A DNA stretch of 41,413 nt from [Clostridium] symbiosum (GTDB lineage Bacteria; Bacillota; Clostridia; Lachnospirales; Lachnospiraceae), in NCBI GenBank assembly GCA_021769625.1, contig JAETSN010000035.1, positions 1-41,413 of the forward strand, given 5' to 3'. Numbering within the stretch: position 1 is the stretch's first letter; each line of letters opens with the position of its first letter. Below, in pieces: positions 25,377 to 32,603 of this stretch. The notes under the pieces are model-generated. The model made no database searches and was not told the DNA's origin. It saw nothing but the letters and a program-made list of their open reading frames with translations. A program made the translations under genes and the position numbers.

Positions 25377-25838
25377 ATGGACGTATATGCTAAATTAAAA
25401 GAAATGGGGATCACACTGCCGGAGCCTCCGGCAAAAGGCGGAATCTACACGCCGGTCATGGAGTTCGGCGATAAGCTGCTCTACTGTAGCGGCTGCGGCC
25501 CTGCCATCGGCAGTGAAAATGTGATAGGCAAGGTCGGAAAGGACCTGACGCTGGAAGAGGGACAGAAGGCGGCTTACAATTGCGTATTGAACCTTCTGGC
25601 AAACCTGGATGCAAAGCTGGGGGATCTCAACAAGATCAAACGGTTCGTGAAGGTGCTGGGTTTCGTGCACAGCGCGGATGATTTTACACAGCAGCCTCAG
25701 GTGATTAACGGCGGATCCCAGCTGATCCTGGATCTGTTCGGAGAGGAGAAGGGGCTTCCCGCCCGCACGGCGATCGGAACGAATGCAACGCCGGGCGGTA
25801 TTGCAGTGGAGATTGAGGTACTGGTGGAATATGAATGA
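25377..25838 (+). CDS. RidA/YjgF family enamine-imine deaminase
   Basis: A 153-residue Rid protein, forming trimers in known members, that hydrolyses reactive enamine or imine intermediates released by PLP enzymes. The substrate-binding Arg is R130 in LPARTAIGT, and the C-terminal GGIAVEIEVLVEYE strand is typical. AGGAGG precedes the ATG. Its stop is followed almost directly by the PLP enzyme at 25842. A PLP dehydratase of this type makes just the 2-amino-enol or imine species that Rid proteins clear, so the pairing makes functional sense. Confidence 0.9.
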   Translation: MDVYAKLKEMGITLPEPPAKGGIYTPVMEFGDKLLYCSGCGPAIGSENVIGKVGKDLTLEEGQKAAYNCVLNLLANLDAKLGDLNKIKRFVKVLGFVHSADDFTQQPQVINGGSQLILDLFGEEKGLPARTAIGTNATPGGIAVEIEVLVEYE

Positions 25839-25841
25839 TCT

Positions 25842-26972
25842 GTGGGAAAGGATATGGTTACAGATATGACATATGCATTTGAGGGGCAGGATGCTGTGAT
25901 ATCTCCTCAGCTTGTATATTATAAGGATATCATAGCTGACAATATAAAAAAGATGATCGGGATCGCCGGGGGCGCAGAGCGCCTCTGGCCCCATGTAAAA
26001 ACCCACAAGATGATCGAAGTCGTAAAGATGATGATGGCGGAGGGCATTGATAAATTCAAATGCGCCACCGTCGCCGAGGCGGAGATGTGCGGGGAGGCGA
26101 AGGCGGCGAAAGTGACTCTCGCCTATCCTCTTGTGGGACCGAATATCGCGCGCTTTCTGCGTTTGATGGAGAGCTATCCGGAGACGGAGTTTTTCGCGGT
26201 GTCCGATTGTACCAAACAGGTGGAGCTGATCGGGAAAGCAGCCACAGAAAAGGGTGTATCCGTCAATCTGCTGATGGATGTGGATACGGGACAGCACAGG
26301 ACGGGCGCAGCACTCGACAAAGTGGAGGAATATTATCAGGCGTGGGCAGGCATACCGGGAATCGTGATGCGGGGACTGCATTGCTACGACGGACACCGGC
26401 ATGAGTCGGATATAGAAGTTCGAAACCGCGAGGTGACGGCGGTGGATGAACAGATAGCGAAGATCAAGGGAAGGCTGCAGGAGGCAGGGTATGACTGCGG
26501 CATCCTGATCATGGGGGGGACGCCCTCTTTCCCGTGCCATCAGAAGCTGAATCAGGAATACTTAAGTCCGGGAACCTGCATCATTCAGGATGCGGGTTAC
26601 GAGGCGGCTTACCGGGATCTGGATTTTGTGCCCGGTGCGGCAGTGTTGACCAGAGTAGTCAGCGTGCCCGGCAACAATACTTTTACACTGGATATGGGCA
26701 CCAAAGCGGTGGCGACCGATCCGAATCCGGAGAGAGCCGTGCTCGTGGGGATGGAATATGCGAAGACAGTGCTGCAGAATGAAGAGCACTGGGTAGTGGA
26801 AGTGCCGGCGGAGCATGCAGGAGATATCCCGGAGGTGGGAACGGTCCTGTTCGCGATTCCGATGCATGTCTGCCCTACCAGCGCGCTGTATCCGGAGGTG
26901 CCGGTGGTATCCGGCGGGAAACTCGCAGACTGGTGGCAGGTGACGGCGAGGAACAGGAAGATCACGATCTGA
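25842..26972 (+). CDS. D-threonine aldolase / D-serine dehydratase-type PLP enzyme
   Basis: A fold-type III PLP enzyme of up to 376 residues: alanine-racemase-like barrel with the PLP Lys K53 in HVKTHK, then a C-terminal D-serine dehydratase-like domain with the metal-binding pair H342 and C344 in MHVCPTSALYPEV. Family members cleave or dehydrate beta-hydroxy D-amino acids with PLP and a divalent metal. Starts at 25842 (GTG), 25854 or 25866 are possible; GGAAAGG before 25866 favours the later ones. The gene follows ridA by three bases. D-glucosaminate has the right D-2-amino-3-hydroxy acid arrangement and would give 2-keto-3-deoxygluconate plus ammonia, feeding the kinase and aldolase downstream. 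D-threonine, D-serine or 3-hydroxyaspartate are alternatives. Confidence 0.85.
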   Translation: MGKDMVTDMTYAFEGQDAVISPQLVYYKDIIADNIKKMIGIAGGAERLWPHVKTHKMIEVVKMMMAEGIDKFKCATVAEAEMCGEAKAAKVTLAYPLVGPNIARFLRLMESYPETEFFAVSDCTKQVELIGKAATEKGVSVNLLMDVDTGQHRTGAALDKVEEYYQAWAGIPGIVMRGLHCYDGHRHESDIEVRNREVTAVDEQIAKIKGRLQEAGYDCGILIMGGTPSFPCHQKLNQEYLSPGTCIIQDAGYEAAYRDLDFVPGAAVLTRVVSVPGNNTFTLDMGTKAVATDPNPERAVLVGMEYAKTVLQNEEHWVVEVPAEHAGDIPEVGTVLFAIPMHVCPTSALYPEVPVVSGGKLADWWQVTARNRKITI

Positions 26973-27029
26973 CAGGAGCGGATCGTTGAAGGTATGTGCA
27001 GCAGTATGTAAGGCAGAGGTGAAGAGGAT

Positions 27030-27734
27030 TTGAACGGAGCAGCGACATTAACGGAACAGATACTGGACGAGTTGATAGAATATATCAGGGAAAATCGTCT
27101 GCAGCCGGGTGACCGTTTGGGCACCGAGATAGAGATGGCAAAGCGTCTGGGCGTAAGCCGCGGGACGATCCGCGGCGCTATCAAGATTCTGGTGGCAAGA
27201 AATGTGCTGGAAGTGCGGCAGGGTTCCGGAACCTATCTGGCGGATGGAAATACGCCGCCGGTGGGAGATCCTCTGGGGCTGGAACTGATCCCGAATCAGT
27301 TTAAGCTGACCTGGGATCTGCACCAGATAAGGATGATGCTGGAGCCGGAGATCGCCTATATGGCGGCGAAAAATATGACGGAAGAGCAGCTTGACAGACT
27401 GCGGGAAATGTGCAATGAGATGGAAAGCCTTTCGGCGCAGAGGAAGGAGAGGGCTCTCGTCGATGTGGAGTTTCATGTCTGCCTGGCGGAGAGCTGCGGG
27501 AATCTGGTGATGCCGAAACTGATACCGGTGCTGCGTCAGGGGGTGGAACTGTTTATCAAGTACACCCACAGGGAGGCGACGCCGGAGTCGGTGGCAAAGC
27601 ACCGCGATATTCTGGAAGCCCTTGAAGCCCGTGATCCGCAGTGGGCGAAGGATATGATGCTGATGCATCTGACATACAACAGCCAGGAGCTCAGGAGGGA
27701 AGCGATCCGGAGAGGGGTTATGTATGATGTGTGA
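27030..27734 (+). CDS. GntR family regulator, FadR subfamily
   Basis: A 234-residue regulator: N-terminal winged helix (LQPGDRLGTEIEMAKRLGVS, RGTIRGAIKILVARNVLEVRQ, GSGTYLAD) and an all-helical FCD effector domain from about residue 90. The FCD metal site fits VEFHVCLAESCGN and the later KHRDILEALEARD. The start is a TTG at 27030 with AGAGGTGA seven bases before it. In this subfamily ligands are usually sugar acids, hydroxy acids or keto acids. The TGGTTG-T-CAACCA palindrome before the symporter is a plausible target. It sits inside the operon it probably controls, just before a long palindromic element. Confidence 0.87.
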   Translation: MNGAATLTEQILDELIEYIRENRLQPGDRLGTEIEMAKRLGVSRGTIRGAIKILVARNVLEVRQGSGTYLADGNTPPVGDPLGLELIPNQFKLTWDLHQIRMMLEPEIAYMAAKNMTEEQLDRLREMCNEMESLSAQRKERALVDVEFHVCLAESCGNLVMPKLIPVLRQGVELFIKYTHREATPESVAKHRDILEALEARDPQWAKDMMLMHLTYNSQELRREAIRRGVMYDV

Positions 27735-27737
27735 GTA

Positions 27738-27874
27738 CCGGACGCCCGGCGGGAAATATCCCTGCCGCAACACGCTTGCGCTCCGGGCGAAACGCAGCGG
27801 ATGCTAAGCTCGAAAATACCTCGCTAAGCACCGGCGTTTAGCAGGGTTGCGGCAGGGATATTTCCCGCCGGGCT
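27738..27874 (+). repeat. long palindromic element, copy B
   Basis: A perfect 28-bp inverted repeat, 27744-27771 against 27846-27873, encloses ACGCTTGCGCTCC, AACGCAGCGG (27791-27800), a shorter inner stem (TGCTAAGC/GCTAAGCA) and CACCGGCGTTT. GGACGCC and CCGGGCTG lie at the two ends as in copies A and C. It fills most of the 227-base gap between the gntR stop and the dehydratase. No T-tract follows. Confidence 0.75.
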
Positions 27875-27961
27875 GAGCATGGTATGAACTGAATCATCAG
27901 ATCAATAAAATTATTATCAAACAGGAAGGAAAAATGAGGTTAATAAGGCAGGAGGAAAGCT

Positions 27962-29746
27962 ATGTATAAGAGTCAGGAGATAAGGAAGATTGCGCCGGAG
28001 ATGGATCCCCTGAGAATGGGGATGGGTTGGAAGGTGGATGATCTCGGAAAGCCCCAGATCATCGTGGAGAGTACATACGGAAACAGCCATCCGGGTTCCG
28101 GCCATCTGAACACTTTTGTGGAGGAAGCGGTCAGGGGAGTGGATGACAACGGTGGAAAAGCCGCGCGCTACTTTGCGACGGACATGTGCGACGGTATGGC
28201 GCAGGGACATGACGGCATCAATTATTCCCTGGCGCACCGGGATGCGATCGTCAATCTGGTGGAGGCGCAGATCGGTGCGACCACATTTGACGGCGGCGTT
28301 TTTGTGGCAAGCTGTGATAAGGCGATGCCCGCGATGCTGATGAGCATCGGCAGAAACAGGGAGATGAGTGCCATCGTGGTGACAGGGGGCGTGATGGAGG
28401 CTACCGTTGTCACACCGGAATATGTGGAGAACGATCCGGCGTGCAAGATCAATGAACTTTTGACGCTGGAGCAGATCGGAAAATTCAGCGCGCAGTTTGA
28501 GAGGGGGGAGATCCCCGAAGAACAGCTTACCTATTATAAGCAGCATGCCTGCCCGAGCTGCGGCGCATGTTCCTTTATGGGAACGGCATCCACGATGCAG
28601 ATCATGGCGGAGGCACTTGGCCTGATGCTGCCGGGGACGGCGCTGATGCCCGCCACGGCGCCGGAGCTGAAGGAAGCGGCCTACAAAGCGGGAAAACAGT
28701 TGATGGAACTGGTGAAGAAGGGAATCAAGGCCGGCGATATCGTGACCATGAAGAGCTTTGAGAACGCGATCATGGTGCATGCGGCGATTTCCGGCTCCAC
28801 CAATGCGGTGATGCATATTCCGGCTATCGCCCATGAATTCGGATTTGAGATCGATGCGGACACTTTCGACAGACTGCACAGGGGGGCGCATTATCTGTTG
28901 AATATCCGTCCCGCGGGCGACTGGCCGGCGCAGTATTTCTATTATGCGGGCGGCGTGCCGAGAGTGATGGAGGAGATTAAAGAAGTGCTGCATCTGGATG
29001 TGATGACCGTGACGGGCAAGACGTTAGGGGAAAATCTGGAGGAGATGAAGCGGAACGGCTTCTATGAGCACTGCGACGAGATACTGAAAGAAAAGAGCAA
29101 AGTGATCGGCAAGGAGATCAGGAGCACGGATATCATCCGCGACTTTGACCATGCATTGGGAATGGACGGAAGCATCGCGATCCTGCGGGGCAATCTGGCG
29201 CCGGAGGGCGCTGTGATCAAGCATACGGCGTGCCCGAAAGTGATGTTTAAGGCGAAACTGAACGCGAAGCCTTTCGACAGCGAGGAAGAGGCGATCGATG
29301 CTGTGTTAAAGAAAAAGATCAAACCCGGCGACGCGATCTTTATCCGCTACGAGGGACCGAGAGGAACCGGCATGCCGGAGATGTTCTATACCGGCGAGGC
29401 GATCTGTTCCGATCCGGAACTTGCGGCAAGCGTGGCGCTGATCACGGACGGAAGGTTTTCCGGCGCTTCCAGGGGTCCGGTGGTGGGGCACGTTTCTCCC
29501 GAGGCGGCGGCAGGCGGTCCTATCGCGCTTGTGGAAGAGGGAGATATCATTGAACTGGATGTGGAGGCGAGAAAGCTGGCGATCATCGGCGTAAAAGGAC
29601 AGGAGATGTCCGAGGCGGAAGTGGCTGCGGTGCTGGAAGAGCGGAAGAAGAATTGGAAAGGGTTTACTTCCAAGTATGATAAAGGACTCCTGAAACTGTA
29701 TGCGCAGCATGCGGTCAGCGCGATGAGGGGGGCTTATATGGATTAG
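27962..29746 (+). CDS. sugar acid dehydratase of the IlvD/Edd family
   Basis: A 594-residue iron-sulfur dehydratase removing water from a sugar acid to give a 2-keto-3-deoxy acid. Likely cluster ligands are C76 in TDMCDGMAQG, C118 in SCDKAMPA and C203 in GACSFMGTAST. The first-Cys motif of IlvD (PCN.H) is replaced by HPGSGHL, and the MCDG Cys as in Edd is present, so the protein is closer to 6-phosphogluconate or sugar acid dehydratases than to the branched-chain enzyme. Context (unphosphorylated substrate uptake, KDG kinase and Eda downstream) suggests D-gluconate or a similar aldonate as substrate. AGGAGG precedes the ATG. Long palindromic elements flank the gene on both sides. Confidence 0.88.
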   Translation: MYKSQEIRKIAPEMDPLRMGMGWKVDDLGKPQIIVESTYGNSHPGSGHLNTFVEEAVRGVDDNGGKAARYFATDMCDGMAQGHDGINYSLAHRDAIVNLVEAQIGATTFDGGVFVASCDKAMPAMLMSIGRNREMSAIVVTGGVMEATVVTPEYVENDPACKINELLTLEQIGKFSAQFERGEIPEEQLTYYKQHACPSCGACSFMGTASTMQIMAEALGLMLPGTALMPATAPELKEAAYKAGKQLMELVKKGIKAGDIVTMKSFENAIMVHAAISGSTNAVMHIPAIAHEFGFEIDADTFDRLHRGAHYLLNIRPAGDWPAQYFYYAGGVPRVMEEIKEVLHLDVMTVTGKTLGENLEEMKRNGFYEHCDEILKEKSKVIGKEIRSTDIIRDFDHALGMDGSIAILRGNLAPEGAVIKHTACPKVMFKAKLNAKPFDSEEEAIDAVLKKKIKPGDAIFIRYEGPRGTGMPEMFYTGEAICSDPELAASVALITDGRFSGASRGPVVGHVSPEAAAGGPIALVEEGDIIELDVEARKLAIIGVKGQEMSEAEVAAVLEERKKNWKGFTSKYDKGLLKLYAQHAVSAMRGAYMD

Positions 29747-29761
29747 GAGGGGTGAAAAACC

Positions 29762-29951
29762 CGGACGCCCGGAGGGAAAATATCCCTTCTGCAACGCGCT
29801 TGCGCTCCGAAGCAAACGCAGCGGTACTAGGCTCGCATGTGAAGTTTAGATTTTCTTAGGCGGTGTATTTTGGCGCCTTAGAAAATCTCTTCACATTAGC
29901 TAATGTGCCGGCGTTTTGCAGGGTTGCGTCAGGGATATTTTCCCTCCGGGC
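29762..29951 (+). repeat. long palindromic element, copy C
   Basis: Outer arms 29767-29795 and 29923-29951 pair at 26 of 29 positions. Inside are GCG-CTTG-CGC, AACGCAGCGG (29815-29824), an inner two-part stem (ATGTGAAG with CTTCACAT; 29848-29862 with 29874-29888 at 14 of 15 positions), the palindrome ACATTAGCTAATGT, and TGCCGGCGTTTT. Ends are GGACGCC and CCGGGCTGG. It starts 15 bases after the dehydratase stop and fills most of the 307-base gap before eda. The remainder (29952-30053) is AT-rich with a TATAAT at 30028 but no good -35. Confidence 0.75.
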
Positions 29952-30053
29952 TGGTATCGGCTGGATTACGGTGGTTATCGCGAGACGAATATTAATTGAT
30001 AAATTTATAATTTATATAACAGGCTAATATAATAATAGAAAAGAGGAAAAGGT

Positions 30054-30686
30054 ATGAGCAAGCAGATGGAAGAGAAGATTGCGGAGCTGAAGGTGGTTCC
30101 GGTGGTGGTGTTGGAGGATGCGAAGGATGCGGCTCCTTTGGCGAAGGCTCTGTGTGAGGGCGGGCTGCCCTGTGCGGAGGTGACGTTCAGGACGGCGGCG
30201 GCGAAGGACAGCATCAAGGCGATGACGGACGCGTATCCCGATATGCTGGTGGGCGCAGGTACTGTTTTGACGACAGAGCAGGTGGACAGCGCCGTGGAAG
30301 CAGGCGCGAAGTTTATCGTAAGCCCCGGCTTTGATCCGGAGATCGTGGATTACTGTCTGGAGAAAGAGATTCCGGTGTTCCCCGGCTGTATCACACCCTC
30401 CGAGGTGGCGCAGGCGGTGAAGAGAGGGCTCAGGGTGGTAAAATTTTTCCCGGCAGAACAGTTTGGCGGCGTTGCGACGATCAAAGCGCTCTCCGCGCCC
30501 TATGTGGGACTGAAATTTATGCCTACCGGCGGTGTCAGCGCGAAGAATCTGAAAGAGTATCTGGCATGTAAGCCGATCGTGGCGTGCGGCGGAAGCTGGA
30601 TGGTGAAGAAGGATCTGATCGAGGCGGGCGATTTTGAGAAGATAAAAGAGCTGACGAAGGAAGCGGTGGCGCTGGCAAACGAATAA
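30054..30686 (+). CDS. eda: 2-keto-3-deoxy-6-phosphogluconate aldolase
   Basis: A 210-residue class I aldolase splitting KDPG into pyruvate and glyceraldehyde 3-phosphate. Residues match Eda at a constant offset of three: E42 and R46 in AEVTFRT, T70 in GAGT, and the Schiff-base K130 in VVKFFPAEQFGG. It differs from the aldolase at 17164, which has Asn in place of the Arg. Length is normal. GAGGAAAAGG precedes the ATG. It is followed after 23 bases by a KDG kinase, forming the gluco branch of the island. Confidence 0.92.
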   Translation: MSKQMEEKIAELKVVPVVVLEDAKDAAPLAKALCEGGLPCAEVTFRTAAAKDSIKAMTDAYPDMLVGAGTVLTTEQVDSAVEAGAKFIVSPGFDPEIVDYCLEKEIPVFPGCITPSEVAQAVKRGLRVVKFFPAEQFGGVATIKALSAPYVGLKFMPTGGVSAKNLKEYLACKPIVACGGSWMVKKDLIEAGDFEKIKELTKEAVALANE

Positions 30687-30709
30687 TATGATTTAGCAGG
30701 AGGATGGGT

Positions 30710-31807
30710 ATGGATTTGAATTTGAGGCCGGCAGGCGAATGCAGGTATGATGCGGTTTCTCTGGGCGAAGTTATGCTGCGGCTGGATCCGGGAGAGGGAA
30801 GGATCCGGACGGCGAGGCAGTTTCGTGCCTGGGAAGGCGGCGGAGAGTACAATGTGGTGCGTGGTCTGCGCAGATGTTTCGGCATGAAGACCGGGGTGAT
30901 CACTGCTTTTGCGGACAATGAAGTGGGTATGCTGATGGAGGATTTCATTCTGCAGGGCGGTGTGGATACCTCCCTGATCAAGTGGATGAAGACGGACGGT
31001 ATCGGGCGCGTGTGCAGAAACGGCATCAATTTTACGGAGCGGGGTTTTGGTATCCGTGGGGCGGTGGGATGTTCCGACAGGGCGAATACCGCGATCTCCA
31101 AGGCAAAACCGGAAGATTTTGATTTCGATTATATTTTCGGCGAGCTGGGCGCACGCTGGCTCCATACGGGCGGCATCTATGCGGCACTTTCCGAGCAGTC
31201 CTGTGAGACGATCCTTGCGGCGATCAAGACGGCGAAGAAGTACGGTACGGTGGTTTCTTATGACCTGAACTATCGTCCTTCCATGTGGAGCGCCATCGGC
31301 GGAAAGGAAAAAGCGCAGGAAGTCAATAAAGAAGTCGCGAAATATGTGGATGTGATGATCGGAAATGAGGAGGACTTTACGGCCTGCCTTGGATTTGAGA
31401 TCGAAGGGAACGACGAAAACCTGAAAGAGCTTAATCTGGACGGTTACAAGAAGATGATCAACGAAGCTGCAAAGACTTATCCGAATTTTAAGGCGGTTGC
31501 GACCACACTTCGCGAAGTAAAGACGGCTACGGTCAATGACTGGAGCGCGATCTGCTGGGCGGACGGGGAGATCTACAAGGCGAAGGATTACAAAGGGCTG
31601 GAGATCATGGACCGTGTGGGCGGCGGCGATTCCTTTGCATCCGGGCTGATCTACGGACTGATGACGACAGGGGATGCGGAACTGGCAGTCAATTACGGCG
31701 CGGCGCACGGCGCACTGGCGATGACGACACCGGGCGATACGACGATGGCGAGCAAAAAGGAAGTGGAAGCCATCATGGGCGGCGCGGGCGCGAGAGTGCA
31801 GAGATAG
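30710..31807 (+). CDS. kdgK: PfkB family 2-keto-3-deoxygluconate kinase
   Basis: A 365-residue ribokinase-fold kinase making KDPG for the adjacent aldolase. The signature SLGEVMLRLDPGEGRIRTARQF..GGGEYNV and the C-terminal DRVGGGDSFASG with catalytic D307 mark the KDG kinase group. The ATG at 30710 stands six bases after AGGAGG; the ATG at 30704 directly touches it and is less likely. The C-terminus GARVQR resembles the end of the first kinase (SGRVQR). Last gene of the run, ended by a strong terminator. Confidence 0.88.
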   Translation: MDLNLRPAGECRYDAVSLGEVMLRLDPGEGRIRTARQFRAWEGGGEYNVVRGLRRCFGMKTGVITAFADNEVGMLMEDFILQGGVDTSLIKWMKTDGIGRVCRNGINFTERGFGIRGAVGCSDRANTAISKAKPEDFDFDYIFGELGARWLHTGGIYAALSEQSCETILAAIKTAKKYGTVVSYDLNYRPSMWSAIGGKEKAQEVNKEVAKYVDVMIGNEEDFTACLGFEIEGNDENLKELNLDGYKKMINEAAKTYPNFKAVATTLREVKTATVNDWSAICWADGEIYKAKDYKGLEIMDRVGGGDSFASGLIYGLMTTGDAELAVNYGAAHGALAMTTPGDTTMASKKEVEAIMGGAGARVQR

Positions 31808-31866
31808 AAGAACCGACAGCCAGGCGCAAGGATTGAAGGCTTTCTGCGGCAGTAAAAAAGTATAAC

Positions 31867-31909
31867 AAAAAGAGAAGGGCGGACATGGATTTTGCACCTT
31901 CTCTTTTTT
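31867..31909 (+). terminator. terminator of the sugar-acid operon
   Basis: AAAAAGAGAAGG (31867-31878) pairs with CCTTCTCTTTTT (31897-31908), ending in a T-tract. Confidence 0.85.
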
Positions 31910-31913
31910 GGTC

Positions 31914-31997
31914 AGCATAAGCCTGCTTGCAGGCGTTGGTTAGCATAAGCCTGCTTGCAGGCGTTGGTTAGCATAAGCCTGCTTGCAGGCGTTGGTT
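31914..31997. repeat. three identical 28-bp tandem repeats
   Basis: Units 31914-31941, 31942-31969 and 31970-31997 are identical and directly joined. Each starts AGCATAA and contains GCCTG-CTTG-CAGGC, a small hairpin with a CUUG tetraloop. They fill the space between the operon terminator and the yerC stop. There are no spacers, so this is not a CRISPR array. Confidence 0.95.
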
Positions 31998-31998
31998 T

Positions 31999-32298
31999 TT
32001 ATAGATTTTTTTCATTTTCCAGGCGTTTAAAAATGAGTTCATAGCCATCGTTGCCATAGTGCAGGGAACGGTTTACCCTGCTGATGGTAGCGGTGGAAGC
32101 GCCTGTTTTTTCTGAAATCTCCAGATAAGTTTTGTTGTTCCGCAGCATTGCTGCCACGTCAAAACGTTGGGAGAGAGATAATAGTTCATTCACAGTGCAT
32201 AAATCTTCAAAAAAATTATAACATTCTTCTTTTGATCTAAGCTGCAGAACTGCGTCAAAGAGATAGTCTACAGCATCGTTTTTTAATTTGTTGTTCAT
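31999..32298 (-). CDS. yerC: YerC/YecD family TrpR-like DNA-binding protein
   Basis: A small helical DNA-binding protein of the TrpR superfamily, about 99 residues from the ATG at 32298 (MNNKLKNDAVDYLFDAVLQL) or 106 from the ATG at 32319. The helix-turn-helix is LSLSQRFDVAAMLRNNKTYLEISEKTGASTATISRVNRSL in two pieces, with GNDGYELIFKRL after it, typical of YerC. Neither start has a strong ribosome binding site. The family is widespread in Firmicutes and its regulon is not well known. The gene is convergent with the sugar-acid operon; its stop lies next to the 28-bp repeats. Confidence 0.88.
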   Translation of the reverse strand: MNNKLKNDAVDYLFDAVLQLRSKEECYNFFEDLCTVNELLSLSQRFDVAAMLRNNKTYLEISEKTGASTATISRVNRSLHYGNDGYELIFKRLENEKNL

Positions 32299-32418
32299 TG
32301 TATTCACACTTTCATGCAATAAAATTGTAAAGTCCTAAACTGTCTTTATTCTAGCATACGGGGAGGGGATTCGTAAAGGATAATTTCCCAGAAAATTTAA
32401 AAATTTGTATAAAATATC

Positions 32419-32447
32419 TTGTCATCTAGTAATGAAAACTATATACT
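32419..32447 (+). promoter_or_regulatory. promoter before the attenuator-like hairpin
   Basis: TTGTCA (32419-32424), 17 bases, TATACT (32442-32447). Transcription would start near 32454, about 16 bases before the strong hairpin at 32470. Confidence 0.65.
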
Positions 32448-32469
32448 ATAAGAGAGCAGTGCGAAAAAG

Positions 32470-32526
32470 TGTAAGGATAAGTTTTCGTCATGCTTGCATG
32501 GAAGAAAACTTATCCTTACATTTTTT
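32470..32526 (+). terminator. leader terminator / attenuator of the DUF1836 gene
   Basis: A perfect 17-bp stem (32470-32486 with 32504-32520) is capped by CATG-CTTG-CATG and followed by six T. Because it follows a good promoter by a few bases, RNA from that promoter would be a terminated piece of about 73 bases unless read-through occurs. A second small hairpin GGGCG-AA-CGCCC follows at 32531-32542. On the minus strand the stem is followed by ACTTTTTC, so it could also stop minus-strand RNA. Confidence 0.75.
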
Positions 32527-32603
32527 CATAGGGCGAACGCCCGGTAATGAGGGAAATCGGAGATTTTCCGAATGGACACTGCCACCACAGGAGGAATATG
32601 CAG

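Noticed and set aside
27934-27969. Short leader-peptide frame MRLIRQEESYV overlapping the dehydratase start
   Set aside because: It has a ribosome binding site, but only 11 codons and no regulatory codon run; it is probably chance in A/G-rich DNA before a start.
27962-29746. Branched-chain amino acid enzyme IlvD
   Set aside because: The context is sugar acid catabolism, no ilv or leu genes are near, and the IlvD first-cysteine motif is missing.
31914-31997. CRISPR-like short direct repeats
   Set aside because: The 28-bp units are directly joined with no spacers and no cas genes are near, so this is a plain tandem repeat.
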